A stretch of 64,000 bases of DNA from Niallia nealsonii (GCF_002835805.1 NZ_PISE01000003.1:124001-188000); one strand, 5' to 3'. Positions 9,646 through 17,892 are shown, counted from the first letter of the stretch. Program-made: numbers and translations. Notes: generated from the sequence alone by a model not told the origin.

Positions 9646-9728
9646 ACGCCGTATGAGGGGAAACTCTCACGTACGGTGTGAATGGGGGGAAAAGCCGGAG
9701 ATCATCTCAAAGGCTTACCTATCCATAT
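9646..9728 (+). ncRNA. Group II intron catalytic domains V and VI
   Basis: D5 (9646-9679) folds as a 34-nt hairpin: GCCGTA pairs with TACGGT at the base and GAG with CTC at the tip under a GAAA-type loop. In D6, the six-G run before AAAAGCC pairs with CC-T/T-CC and GGCTT on the 3' side. This leaves one unpaired A (9721) between CCT and TCC as the branch point, 7 nt from the splice site. Confidence 0.85.
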
Positions 9729-12229
9729 TGAATTTAGTGCAAGAGTCGATTCTTCAGCTTGTCACGGCAGATGATGAGGTCAATGGAAATTTATTTATGG
9801 TGGGCGATGTGAAACAATCCATATATCGATTTCGGCTGGCAGAGCCTAATCTATTTTTATCTAAATATCTTCGTTTTCAGACAAGAGAAGATTCTGGCTA
9901 TAAAATAGATTTGGCGAGAAACTTTAGAAGCCGCAAAGAAGTGCTTTATGGAACAAATTTTATATTTAAACAAATTATGGGTGTAATGGTCGGCGAAATT
10001 GAATATGACGAAAGTGCAGAATTAGTAAAAGGTGCATCCTATCCAGAAGAAACCTCTTATCCTATCGATCTTATTCTTGTTAATCAAAAAACAGCAGAAA
10101 AAGAAGAGGGAGACAAATCAGAAGGTGAAAATGAAGAATATGATGCAAAAGATTTGGAACAATCTGTGCTTGAAGCTAAAGTAATTGCTAAACAAGTGAC
10201 AGAGCTATTAGAGAATCATCATGAAGTCTATGACCCGAAAACTAAAAGCTATCGTCCAATTCGATATAAAGATATGGTTATACTTCTTCGTTCTATGACG
10301 TGGGCACCGCAAATTATGGAGGAACTAAAGCAATTTAATATTCCTACTTATGCAAACCTTACAACAGGATATTTTGAATCGACAGAAGTAAATATTATGA
10401 TGTCTTTATTAAAAGTGATCGATAATCCATATCAAGATATCCCTCTTGCTTCTATTATGCGTTCTCCGATTATGGGGCTAAATGAAGAGGAACTTAGCAG
10501 AATTAGAATTGCAAATAAACAAGGGTCTTTTTATGATGCAGTACAAGCATTTCTATATGAAAAGGCAAATCGGGAAGAAGCATTGTATGATAAAATAAGA
10601 CCATTTTTTGATATGCTGCAAAATTGGCGAACACAAGCAAGACAGGGGGAAGTGTCTGCGCTTATATGGAAATTATATCGTGATACTCATTTTTATGATT
10701 TTGTTGGTGGATTGCCAGGAGGAAATCAGCGCCAGGCAAATTTGCGTGCACTATATGATCGAGCAAGACAGTATGAGGCCACTTCTTTTCGGGGGCTATT
10801 CCGCTTCTTGCGATTTATTGAAAGAATGCGCGACAGAGGAAATGATCTTGGTGCAGCACGTGCGTTAACAGAACAAGAAGATGTTATTCGGATTATGACT
10901 ATACACAGCAGTAAAGGACTTGAATTTCCAGTTGTATTTTTAGCTGGCATTGGCAGAAACTTTAATACAATGGATTTAAAAAAATCTTTTTTGCTAGATA
11001 AAGATTTAGGCTTTGCAACAAAGTATATTCATGTGAAAAATCGCATCTCTTATCCAGCGCTTGCTCAAATAGCATTTAAGAAAAAGAAAAAAATGGAGAT
11101 GCTTGCAGAAGAAATGCGAGTATTATATGTGGCGTTGACTCGAGCAAAGGAAAAATTAATACTAGTAGGATCGATTAAAGATATTGAGAAGTCCAAAGAA
11201 AAATGGGGACAAATGACGAGTCATAATAATTGGCTATTAGATGAATTTGACAGAGCTTCTGCCAATTCTTATTTGGATTGGATTGGTCCAGCATTAGTTA
11301 GGCATCAAGAAAATATTTCTCTTCATTCAGAAAACTTTTATAGTTTCCCGATGATAGGAGAACACCCATCATCATGGAATATCCATATTCTTTCGAAAGA
11401 AGAAGTGCTAGAGTTTCAGAATGAACAGGAAGAGGAAGATAATCAATGGCTTAACAAGGTAACAACAGGAAAAAAAATCGATAAAGAATCCCCATTTAAA
11501 AAACAACTGCAGGAAGTTTTCGCTTGGAAGTATTCTTATTTGGACAGTACGGTTTCTCGTTCAAAACAATCGGTTTCTGAGTTGAAACGACAAGGAGAAA
11601 AACAGGATGAGGAAGGAGGAAAAGAGCTTTTAAAGAAAGAAAGCAAACCATTATGGAATCGTCCACGCTTTATGCAGGAAAAGAAATTGACCCCTGCTGA
11701 AAGGGGAACGGCTATGCATATGGTGATGCAGCATATCAACTTAGAAGAAACGATTACAGCAAAGTATATAGAACGTCTAGTAGAAGAAATGATCACAAAA
11801 GAATTACTGACAAAAGAGCAGGGAGAAGTGATTGAGGTCTCTGCTATTGTCTCCTTTTTCGAATCTGAAATTGGGCAAAGGATGTTAAATGCTGATAAAT
11901 TAGTAAGAGAAATTCCTTTTAATATTGCCTATCCTGCAAGTAAAGTATATGAAAATTGGTCTGGAAGTGATGAATCAATCCTTGTTCAAGGAATTATTGA
12001 CGTATATTTTGAAGACGAGAAGGGATCGGTTCTGCTTGATTATAAAACAGATACAATTACAGGCAAATATAAAGGCGGCTTTATAGAGGCAAAACCAGAA
12101 TTATTTAAAAGATATAAACAGCAAATAGATCTATATACAGATGCATTAGAAAAAATCCTTAAACGAAAAATCGACGAAAAATACTTATTTTTCTTAGATG
12201 GCGGCAATCCTTTGAAAATGGATAGTTGA
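9729..12229 (+). CDS. addA: AddA, 3' exon
   Basis: Codons 419-1251 of spliced AddA. It resumes with NLVQESILQLVTADDEVNGN and FMVGDVKQSIYRFRLAEP (helicase motif III), then IMTIHSSKGLEFPVVFLAG (motif V), EEMRVLYVALTRAKEKL (motif VI) and the C-terminal nuclease with GIIDVYF and VLLDYKTD. The ORF appears to begin at 9638, but everything before 9729 is intron D5/D6 and exon-junction sequence, so no independent start exists. There is no RBS, and expression depends on splicing. The next gene downstream is convergent gerPF; the sbcD/sbcC pair found there in B. subtilis is missing. Confidence 0.94.
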
Positions 12230-12246
12230 TCAAAAACTGTTTGATT

Positions 12247-12292
12247 AAATAAAAATCGCCCACTTCAACTTAAGAGGGCGATTTTTTATTTA
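12247..12292. terminator. Bidirectional terminator between addA and gerPF
   Basis: AAATAAAAATCGCCC pairs with GGGCGATTTTTTATTT around an 18-nt loop. A-run and T-run on the two sides let it serve addA on the plus strand and the gerP operon on the minus strand. It overlaps the gerPF stop codon. Confidence 0.9.
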
Positions 12293-12508
12293 GTTATTCG
12301 CTAAATTTGGCTGGTCGAGAAGACTAGTGTCTATATAATTACTTGCATTAATACCGTTATTTGTAATAATAAAAGCTCCCGTATTGGAAGTTCCCGAACC
12401 TAATGTTGCTTTTGAATTGCCCTTTGGGGAAATAAATAGTGAATCTCCAAACTGAACAATACCTTCTCCTACATTGACAATTTGAACAGGACCTACTATT
12501 GCTGGCAA
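12290..12508 (-). CDS. gerPF: Spore germination protein GerPF
   Basis: Last gene of the gerP operon, whose products are needed for normal permeability of the spore coat to germinants. The 72-aa protein begins MPAIVGPVQIVNVGEG, the GerPA/GerPF signature, and is a paralogue of the first cistron, with a Gly/Ser/Asn-rich centre (SGTSNTGAFIITNNG). The start is TTG at 12508, supported by AAGGAGGTG upstream; no ATG is available in frame. It lies 49 nt after gerPE and ends at the shared terminator. Confidence 0.93.
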   Translation of the reverse strand: MPAIVGPVQIVNVGEGIVQFGDSLFISPKGNSKATLGSGTSNTGAFIITNNGINASNYIDTSLLDQPNLANN

Positions 12509-12557
12509 AATGGTACACCTCCTTATTTAACAGCTTATTTTCTATATATTCATCTAT

Positions 12558-13004
12558 TTATGTGACATTGGATACATCAAAGGGAATTTCATTCGGCGCT
12601 TCTAGCTGTATCATGTTATTCTCTGTTGAAGTAGCCTTTGGTGCATCAAGTTGTCTAATATGCTTAATTCTTACTTCTGCATATAAATGGCGACAATTGC
12701 CGATTTGCAGCAAGGAAGCGGCTGAGACCCCAGTAATATTAACATTATTTACTTTAATAATTGGTTTTAAATTTTCAAAATGACATGTTATTTCTTCCTC
12801 GATTGGCGGGAGGAGAATTGGTTCTGAATAGATTAAGTAATCATTAAAAGAACCTTCTATCCCGTAAAAGACTTTTTTTTGTCTTTGTACAGCTAAAGCC
12901 CGCGACATAGCTTGAAAATAGCTGGCGTCTCCAATTTCAAAGATAGATGAAAAAGACAGTATAGTAGCTTTTGCTTTATTGACTACAGAGGTTCTTTGCA
13001 GCAT
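12558..13004 (-). CDS. gerPE: Spore germination protein GerPE
   Basis: 148-aa coat-associated germination protein; B. subtilis GerPE is of similar size. Recognisable features are the opening LQRTSVVNKAKATILSFSSI with FEIGD, and an internal SLLQIGNC repeat of the same β-strand theme seen across the GerP family (GV/S-x-L-x-IG). ATG 13004 has AAAGGAT upstream and lies 5 nt after the gerPD stop, so the two are in one transcript. Position and order (A-B-C-D-E-F) secure the assignment more than sequence, as GerPE is poorly conserved. Confidence 0.88.
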   Translation of the reverse strand: MLQRTSVVNKAKATILSFSSIFEIGDASYFQAMSRALAVQRQKKVFYGIEGSFNDYLIYSEPILLPPIEEEITCHFENLKPIIKVNNVNITGVSAASLLQIGNCRHLYAEVRIKHIRQLDAPKATSTENNMIQLEAPNEIPFDVSNVT

Positions 13005-13009
13005 TTTTT

Positions 13010-13189
13010 TTATCCTTTCGGAACAAGAGGGACAAATGGGCCAATAATTAGAGATTCAGCAGGAGTATCGAATGTAGAAGCTAGCTGAATGGTCTGGGCA
13101 TCCCCAATTAAACAAATGGAAGAACTTGAAACCCCGATAATATTAATATCTCCGACACTTAACTCTCGATTGTATACTTGAAAGTTCAT
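13010..13189 (-). CDS. gerPD: Spore germination protein GerPD (59 aa)
   Basis: Short ORF filling the gap between gerPC and gerPE. Translation starts MNFQVYNRELSVGDINIIGV, continues SSSSICLIGDAQTIQL and ends in the strongly GerPD-like ESLIIGPFVPLVPKG. Its ATG overlaps the gerPC stop codon (ATGA), the usual coupling in this operon. The role is the same as its partners: spore-coat assembly that lets germinants reach their receptors. Length matches B. subtilis GerPD (58 aa). Confidence 0.93.
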   Translation of the reverse strand: MNFQVYNRELSVGDINIIGVSSSSICLIGDAQTIQLASTFDTPAESLIIGPFVPLVPKG

Positions 13190-13818
13190 TCATCTTTTCG
13201 TCCCTTCATATTTTCTGGAATATTGCTTAAAAAAAGATGCACACCATTTATCATTTCCTGCTTTAGAGAATCAATGGTTTTATCTACGAATTGATTTTGG
13301 TCATCCTCCTTGCTGCGATGCAATTGCTGCAGATAATATTGAATTCTCGTTGGCAATTGTTTTGTAATATCTTCCTGTATAAAAGTAATATATGATTCAT
13401 CTTCCCCTAACCCTAATTCAACTTGTTTATTTGTAATAATTTCAGGCAGCTCCAATTGAATAAACTGATGTATAGCTTCTTCTATTTCCATAGAACGGGA
13501 CATCATTTGCTTAGGATCTAGTGGAGGATAAAAAGGACCATTTGGATTTACAGGACCCTTCGGATTAATGGATAATTCTTCGATTTTTTCTAAATCTGCT
13601 GGGTTGAGTCCGATATTTAAGGTTCCGTCTAATCTTTCAATCTTTAGTTGATCAAAGCTGTAGTCAATTCGATCAACATGAACAGAAGGTTTCTCTTTCA
13701 TCACTGTTAGTTCATTTGTTAATGTAGAGACAGTCTGCTCCAATTTTTTTATTCTTTTTTCAAGGAACTGTAAGTAGGAGCGCATTTTTTCACTATATTG
13801 GTAAAATTCCTGCGACAT
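13186..13818 (-). CDS. gerPC: Spore germination protein GerPC
   Basis: 210-aa protein with an N-terminal coiled coil (about residues 10-45: MRSYLQFLEKRIKKLEQTVS and following) and a Pro/Asn segment NPKGPVNPNGPFYPP, both typical of GerPC. It has a predicted structural role in the spore coat. AAAGGAGG precedes ATG 13818 by a good distance. The stop codon overlaps the gerPD start; gerPB lies 17 nt upstream. Confidence 0.92.
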   Translation of the reverse strand: MSQEFYQYSEKMRSYLQFLEKRIKKLEQTVSTLTNELTVMKEKPSVHVDRIDYSFDQLKIERLDGTLNIGLNPADLEKIEELSINPKGPVNPNGPFYPPLDPKQMMSRSMEIEEAIHQFIQLELPEIITNKQVELGLGEDESYITFIQEDITKQLPTRIQYYLQQLHRSKEDDQNQFVDKTIDSLKQEMINGVHLFLSNIPENMKGRKDE

Positions 13819-13835
13819 AAAAGATAACCTCCTTT

Positions 13836-14072
13836 TTACGATTTAGCAGGAGCTTGAAGAGGAACAGCAGGTGAAAAAAGCAAACTTTGATCTGCAATAT
13901 CTAAAGGCTCTGATTGGGTACCTGGAGCAGATTCACTAAACCCTCCGGTGTTATATAAATAAGACGAGGGCTTAATAATCCCTGCACTGCCTACTTGAAA
14001 TACAGATGAGTTTGTAATCCCGCCAATTTTAATGGTATTAATTGTAATTGACTGTTGGATAAAATAATTCAT
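13836..14072 (-). CDS. gerPB: Spore germination protein GerPB
   Basis: 78-aa protein beginning MNYFIQQSITINTIKIGG, followed by NSSVFQVGSAG and LYNTGGF, all matching the GerPB pattern, with a Pro-rich tail (PLQAPAKS). A GTG three codons upstream is in frame, but AAAGGTG sits 6 nt before ATG 14072 and that GTG is part of the RBS itself. I therefore start at 14072. It is the second cistron of gerP, 22 nt after gerPA. Confidence 0.93.
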   Translation of the reverse strand: MNYFIQQSITINTIKIGGITNSSVFQVGSAGIIKPSSYLYNTGGFSESAPGTQSEPLDIADQSLLFSPAVPLQAPAKS

Positions 14073-14094
14073 TTTTATCACCTTTAAGTTCTTT

Positions 14095-14316
14095 TTAGGC
14101 GTTCAAGTAATTTCCTTGGTCTGCTCCATCATTATCAAATGTATTCGTTGAACTTTGGTAGTTCGTTATGCTTAAACCATCTCCTGTATTAAAAGAACCT
14201 GATCCTGCAAAAGTTTTTGCATTTGAGATGGGCATCATTTTATAGACATCTCCAATATTAAAGATGGCACTGCTTCCTACGTTAATTACTTGTGCCACTC
14301 CAACAATAGCTGGCAT
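14095..14316 (-). CDS. gerPA: Spore germination protein GerPA
   Basis: First gene of the operon, 73 aa, the same length as B. subtilis GerPA. It opens MPAIVGVAQVINVGSSAIFN and is a paralogue of GerPF at the other end of the cluster. An in-frame ATG at 14325 overlaps the RBS AAAGGA, so the ATG at 14316 is preferred. In B. subtilis the operon is made in the mother cell late in sporulation under SigK. A weak SigK-like -10 lies upstream here (14348-14356). Confidence 0.93.
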   Translation of the reverse strand: MPAIVGVAQVINVGSSAIFNIGDVYKMMPISNAKTFAGSGSFNTGDGLSITNYQSSTNTFDNDGADQGNYLNA

Positions 14317-14347
14317 AATCAACATCCTTTGTATAAGATTCTTTTTA

Positions 14348-14356
14348 CATACTATG
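14348..14356 (-). promoter_or_regulatory. Candidate SigK -10 element for gerP
   Basis: On the minus strand this reads CATAGTATG, one mismatch from the SigK -10 CATANNNTA, about 35 nt upstream of the gerPA start. AC dinucleotides suitable for the short SigK -35 occur about 16-20 nt further upstream. Such a short motif is weak on its own; the support is its position before a sporulation operon. Confidence 0.35.
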
Positions 14357-14616
14357 TGAAAGTAGGTAAGTGGTGATATATTCGCCTAAAGATTCATGTT
14401 CTCTTAATTAGCGTATTCAGCAAGTAGGTTGGACTATTACAGCAAATTAGAAGAATAGAGCACTTTCTTTATATGAAAAACAACAGGTGTGAAAATACAG
14501 AAAATTGGGGAATAGTACATATTAAAGGATGTGTCTATGAAGGATGATGAGTGAATAAGAGAAAGGGCGTCTATAATATTTTAGCTGTACATATAAAGGA
14601 TTAGAGTAATATTTTT

Positions 14617-14815
14617 TTATCATGCATTAACGGGCTTGTGACTCCCTAGCTAAGGGATGATAAGAGAAATCTAGGTGGGGAAAAGCCGGATATAAAAGTA
14701 CAAAGAAGCTGCCGCGCCCTGTGGCAACATTTGTGTGATCTTATATCCATAGGCACCCACTAACAATCAGTGAGAGACATGGAAAAACCCTACTGATTGT
14801 TAGTTTCACTTTATT
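14617..14815 (+). repeat. Structured dispersed repeat, family A copy 1 (199 bp)
   Basis: Fills most of the 530-bp gap between gerPA and lemA. It shares blocks with the copy at 19722-19876: GCATTAACGGGCTT near the start, CTAGGTGGGG / TTTAGGTGGGG in the middle, and CTAACAATCAGTG, CTGATTG and GTTTCACTTTATT at the end. Internal hairpins are GGATATAA with TTATATCC, and ACTAACAATCAGT with ACTGATTGTTAGT. No ORF of note. The rest of the gap (14326-14616) shows only the gerP promoter candidate. It could be a MITE-like relic or a structured RNA; function unknown. Confidence 0.8.
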
Positions 14816-14846
14816 CGAAAAGAAAATAAACAAGGAGTGTTTTGTG

Positions 14847-15425
14847 ATGAAGAAAAAGTATAGTGGCATTATTATTGCAATTATTGTTATAGCTGTTCTA
14901 GTGATACTTTTTATGTCCAGCTATAACGGATTTGTTAATGCCCAAGAAGATGTGGATCAATCCTATGCACAAATTGAAAACCAGCTGCAAAGAAGGCTTG
15001 ATTTAATCCCGAATCTTGTAAATACAGTCAAAGGGTATGCTTCACATGAAAAAGAAGTAATTCAATCCATTTCGGATGCACGGGCAAATTTGGCAGGAGC
15101 GACGACACCAGAGGAAGAGGCAACTGCAAATGCGCAGGTGTCAAGTGCTTTAAGCCGTCTTCTTGTAGTGGTGGAGAATTATCCGAATTTAAAAGCGGAT
15201 AAACAGTTTACACAGCTGATGGATGAATTATCCGGTACAGAAAATAGAATTTCTGTTGCTCGCAAAGACTATAATGAACAAGTGGCCTCCTATAATAAAA
15301 AGGTAAAAAGGTTCCCGGGTGCTATATTAGCGCGTATTAGCGGATTTGATGAAAAGGAATATTTTAAGGCAAATAGTAATGCAGAAAACGCTCCAGAAGT
15401 AGACTTTGGAGGAAGCGGAGAATGA
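14847..15425 (+). CDS. LemA family protein
   Basis: 192-aa protein with one N-terminal transmembrane helix (about residues 5-24) and a long helical domain facing outside or the periplasm-like space. The LemA signature is clear: VDQSYAQIENQLQRRLDLIP, NLVNTVKGYASHE, then ENYPNLKAD and ENRISVARKDYNE, followed by FPGAILA. Molecular role unknown. ATG 14847 and GTG 14844 are both near AAGGAG (14832-14837); ATG is preferred. The stop overlaps the start of the TPM-domain gene, and LemA/TPM pairs recur in many bacteria. Confidence 0.93.
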   Translation: MKKKYSGIIIAIIVIAVLVILFMSSYNGFVNAQEDVDQSYAQIENQLQRRLDLIPNLVNTVKGYASHEKEVIQSISDARANLAGATTPEEEATANAQVSSALSRLLVVVENYPNLKADKQFTQLMDELSGTENRISVARKDYNEQVASYNKKVKRFPGAILARISGFDEKEYFKANSNAENAPEVDFGGSGE

Positions 15426-16183
15426 CTGCCAAGTTATTTTCTGCTTTTTGTGCATGTGTTTTTTTTCTTTTTGCTTGTGGAAGTACATTTGCTGCAGAGA
15501 ATGCAATTCCAAAGCCTGTAGGAGATATTTACGTACAAGATTTTGCTCATTTATTGAGTGATGACCAAAAGCAGGAATTAAACCAACTAGGCCGCACATT
15601 AGAAGATAAGACGACAGCACAAGTTGCTGTTTTATCTGTACAAACAACAGGGGAAAAAACAATTCAGGAATATGCTAATGAAGCTTTTCGGACTTATGGC
15701 ATTGGCGATAAACAAAAAAATAATGGTGTACTTTTAGTGGTTGCTATTAAAGATAGAAAGGTAAGACTCGAAGTCGGCTATGGATTGGAAGGAAGAATAC
15801 CAGATGGCAAAGCTGGAAGAATTTTAGATGAATATGCTCTTCCTTATTTGCAAAATGAAAAACCAAATAAGGCGCTAATAGAAACATATAAAGTACTTGT
15901 AAAGGAAGTATACGGAGAATATGGCATAGAAGCACCTGAAGGACTAGCAGCTGATAAACCAGTTCAGCAAGGAACAGAAACTGGTTTTCCAATGTGGATT
16001 ATTATTATAATTGTTGTAGTATTATTATTTTTAGATTTTAAATTTTTTGGTGGCACAATCACCTATGCAATTCTGTCGATTCTTTCCCGTGGTGGACGAG
16101 GCGGAGGTGGTGGTTATGGAGGCGGACCAAGAAGTGGTGGTGGCGGCTCCTCTGGAGGGGGAGGGGCTGGGAGAAGTTGGTGA
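15422..16183 (+). CDS. TPM-domain (YgcG-like) secreted/membrane protein
   Basis: 253 aa. A signal peptide (residues 1-24, ending FAAEN) is followed by a TPM domain: PVGDIYVQDFAHLLSDDQK, AQVAVLSVQTT, FRTYGIGDKQKNNGVLLVV, EVGYGLEGRIPD. A transmembrane helix (about 190-209) and a Gly/Ser-rich C-terminus (GGGGGYGGGPRSGGGG) complete it. TPM domains have been tied to acid-phosphatase-like or photosystem-repair functions, but no activity is assured here. It overlaps lemA by 4 nt and is surely cotranscribed and translationally coupled with it. No terminator is obvious after it. Confidence 0.9.
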   Translation: MTAKLFSAFCACVFFLFACGSTFAAENAIPKPVGDIYVQDFAHLLSDDQKQELNQLGRTLEDKTTAQVAVLSVQTTGEKTIQEYANEAFRTYGIGDKQKNNGVLLVVAIKDRKVRLEVGYGLEGRIPDGKAGRILDEYALPYLQNEKPNKALIETYKVLVKEVYGEYGIEAPEGLAADKPVQQGTETGFPMWIIIIIVVVLLFLDFKFFGGTITYAILSILSRGGRGGGGGYGGGPRSGGGGSSGGGGAGRSW

Positions 16184-16279
16184 ATTACTTGGTGATTTTT
16201 TAAAGTGGCATCAATTAAAGAACAATAAAATGACTCAGTGTAGTTTGTTCTCAATTGCTGCTGCTTTTTTTCCTTATTT

Positions 16280-16308
16280 TTGAATGGAAATAGTTGAAAG
16301 TTTATAAT
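16280..16308 (+). promoter_or_regulatory. SigA promoter of yisK
   Basis: TTGAAT (16280-16285), a 17-nt spacer and TATAAT (16303-16308), placed 35 nt before the preferred yisK start. Consensus-quality -10 and spacing. Confidence 0.7.
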
Positions 16309-16342
16309 AAAAGGGATGATTATACAAGTTAGGGGTGAAGGG

Positions 16343-17260
16343 ATGAAATTAGTAACAGCATTGTATCAAGGAAAAGAAATGGTAGGTTTATTGGGGGAGC
16401 TAGAGGATAAAGTGCTGCTAGTTAAACATGTTGAAAGGAAATGTTTTGATAGTAAGGTCTTTGCTGATACGTTGCTTATTTGTCTTCAAAATGGCGAGCA
16501 ATTTTTAAAAGATATGAATTCACTTATTCAATGGGTGGAAAACAATCAGCTAGAAGGCGAATTATACATTCCACTAAAAGACGTAAAATTACTTGCACCT
16601 ATTCCGAAACCAGCTAAAAACATTTTTTGCGTCGGAAAAAACTATGCAGAACATGCAATAGAAATGGGAAGCAAAGACGATATACCTGAACATGTGATGA
16701 TTTTTACTAAAGCTCCAACAACAGTGATTGGGCCTAATGAACAAATTCTTCTCCATAAAGAAGTAACAGAACAGCTTGATTATGAAGGAGAGTTAGCCGT
16801 TGTTATTGGGAAAAAAGGACGAGGAATAAAAAAAGAGGAAGCCTTTGATTATGTTTTTGGCTATACCATTCTGAACGATATTACAGCAAGGGATCTGCAA
16901 AAAAAACATAAGCAATTTTTTATTGGAAAAAGCCTAGATAACAGTGCACCAATGGGACCTTGGATTGTTACAAAGGATGCAATCAAGAATCCGAACCACT
17001 TGCAGGTACAAACAATGGTGAATGGGGAAGTAAGACAAGATTCCAATACAGAGCATTTTATTTTTCCAATCGAAGAAGTAATAAGTGTTTTATCCAAGGG
17101 CATGACATTGGAGCCAGGCGACATAATTGCAACAGGAACTCCTGCTGGTGTGGGGAAAGGATTCAAACCACCCCGTTTTTTAAAAGCAGGAGATAAAATA
17201 GACATAAAAGTAGAGAATATTGGCGTTTTAACCAATATTGTAGGGGAAAGCAGCAAGTAA
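16343..17260 (+). CDS. yisK: YisK, fumarylacetoacetate hydrolase-family enzyme
   Basis: 305-aa FAH-superfamily protein. B. subtilis YisK has been reported as an oxaloacetate decarboxylase with a link to cell-shape control. After a divergent N-terminal part comes the FAH core: PAKNIFCVGKNYAEHAIEMG, the metal-binding YEGELAVVIGK, NDITARDLQKKHKQFFIGKS and GDIIATGTPAGVGKGF. An ATG at 16316 is in frame, but GGGGTGA followed by GGG lies just upstream of ATG 16343 and homologues begin MK(F/L), so 16343 is used. Neighbours follow B. subtilis order (gerP, yisK, yisL). Confidence 0.92.
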   Translation: MKLVTALYQGKEMVGLLGELEDKVLLVKHVERKCFDSKVFADTLLICLQNGEQFLKDMNSLIQWVENNQLEGELYIPLKDVKLLAPIPKPAKNIFCVGKNYAEHAIEMGSKDDIPEHVMIFTKAPTTVIGPNEQILLHKEVTEQLDYEGELAVVIGKKGRGIKKEEAFDYVFGYTILNDITARDLQKKHKQFFIGKSLDNSAPMGPWIVTKDAIKNPNHLQVQTMVNGEVRQDSNTEHFIFPIEEVISVLSKGMTLEPGDIIATGTPAGVGKGFKPPRFLKAGDKIDIKVENIGVLTNIVGESSK

Positions 17261-17320
17261 GACACTGCCTGCCACTTTAAATTATGATAAGATATTAAAA
17301 GAAAAGGAGGGGACATACTT

Positions 17321-17677
17321 ATGATACATGCACATATAACTTCATGGGCATTGGCGCTTATTCTTTTTGTGATAGCACTAGTATTGCATAAAAGCGGCAA
17401 AGCAAAAGGCAGCAAAATTGTACATATGATTCTTCGGTTAATGTATTTATTTGTAATTGGAACAGGCATTTGGATTCTCATTTCTTTTGGAAGTCTTCCA
17501 GTAAAATACTTATTAAAAACACTAGTAGGACTATGGGTTGTTGTAATGTTTGAAATGATTCTTGTTCGTACAAAAAAGGACAGAAAAACAAGCATTCTTT
17601 GGATACAATTTATTGTAGCACTAGTGCTAGTTCTCTATTTAGGAATGACATTGCCGATGGGAATTTGGCATTATTAA
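17321..17677 (+). CDS. yisL: YisL family (UPF0344) membrane protein
   Basis: 118-aa polytopic protein of unknown function with four hydrophobic helices separated by short basic loops (HKSGKAKGSK, RTKKDRKTS). HITSWALALILFVIA and KIVHMILRLMYLFVIGTGIW match YisL well. AAAGGAGG precedes ATG 17321. It lies 60 nt after yisK and has its own terminator, so it may be read from the yisK promoter. Confidence 0.9.
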   Translation: MIHAHITSWALALILFVIALVLHKSGKAKGSKIVHMILRLMYLFVIGTGIWILISFGSLPVKYLLKTLVGLWVVVMFEMILVRTKKDRKTSILWIQFIVALVLVLYLGMTLPMGIWHY

Positions 17678-17692
17678 AAACAAAAACACTAG

Positions 17693-17738
17693 AAAAGGAC
17701 AATGCGTAGTGAAAAACTCGATGCATTGTCCTTTTAAT
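17693..17738 (+). terminator. Terminator after yisL
   Basis: AAAAGGACAATGC (17693-17705) pairs perfectly with GCATTGTCCTTTT (17723-17735) around a 17-nt loop. Confidence 0.88.
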
Positions 17739-17840
17739 TAGTTGCGGCCCAAACACTAGTTAATATCTTGCAATGCGTTCTTTTCTTTCAATCTCCAACT
17801 TGAGCCTTAGCTCCTTTAGTGTTCCGCCTTTCCCACAGGG

Positions 17841-17892
17841 GCACTCCAATCAGCAGAGTATAAAAAATAACAACTGGCTTTAACACAACCAT
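17841..17892 (+). repeat. Family B repeat, solo right end
   Basis: CTCCAATCAGCAGAGT followed by an A-rich stretch and GGCTTTAACACAACCA. It aligns with the right half of the element at 24899-25010 (CTCCAATCAACAGGGT ... AGCTTTAACACAGCCA). The left terminal repeat is absent, so this is a decayed or partial copy between yisL and the sensor-kinase gene. Confidence 0.6.

Larger units (their letters stand above)
7044..9728 (+). mobile_element. Group II intron with LtrA-like ORF, inserted in addA
   Basis: Self-splicing retroelement in the addA sense orientation, 2,685 nt. The 5' end is GTGTG at 7044, fitting the GUGYG consensus. Exon recognition is readable. IBS2 GAGTAT (7031-7036) is fully complementary to EBS2 ATACTC (7153-7158). 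IBS1 AAGATG (7038-7043) pairs with EBS1 CGTCTT (7414-7419) with one G-U. Domain IV holds the maturase ORF (7750-9627). D5 is at 9646-9679 and D6 follows with a bulged A at 9721, 7 nt before the 3' end, which terminates in AT (AY rule). Excision joins g|tg into a Val codon and restores the addA frame. The 7061-7749 stretch is the noncoding ribozyme domains I-III and the start of IV. The lariat has not been demonstrated, but every boundary element agrees. Confidence 0.93.

Noticed and set aside
9638-9728. Reading frame extending from 9638 into addA, as if a separate helicase gene began there
   Set aside because: These codons are intron domains V/VI. There is no RBS, and the RNA secondary structure plus AddA homology begin and end exactly at 9729.
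14617-14815. Family A repeat considered as a riboswitch for lemA
   Set aside because: A second copy occurs before an unrelated gene set and the two differ greatly in length; no known riboswitch core seen.
16081-16180. GGTGG/GGAGG-rich stretch as a DNA repeat
   Set aside because: It encodes the Gly/Ser tail of the TPM-domain protein, a normal feature of that family.
16861-17595. 244-aa antisense ORF over yisK and yisL
   Set aside because: Long only because it mirrors two real genes; no RBS, implausible composition.
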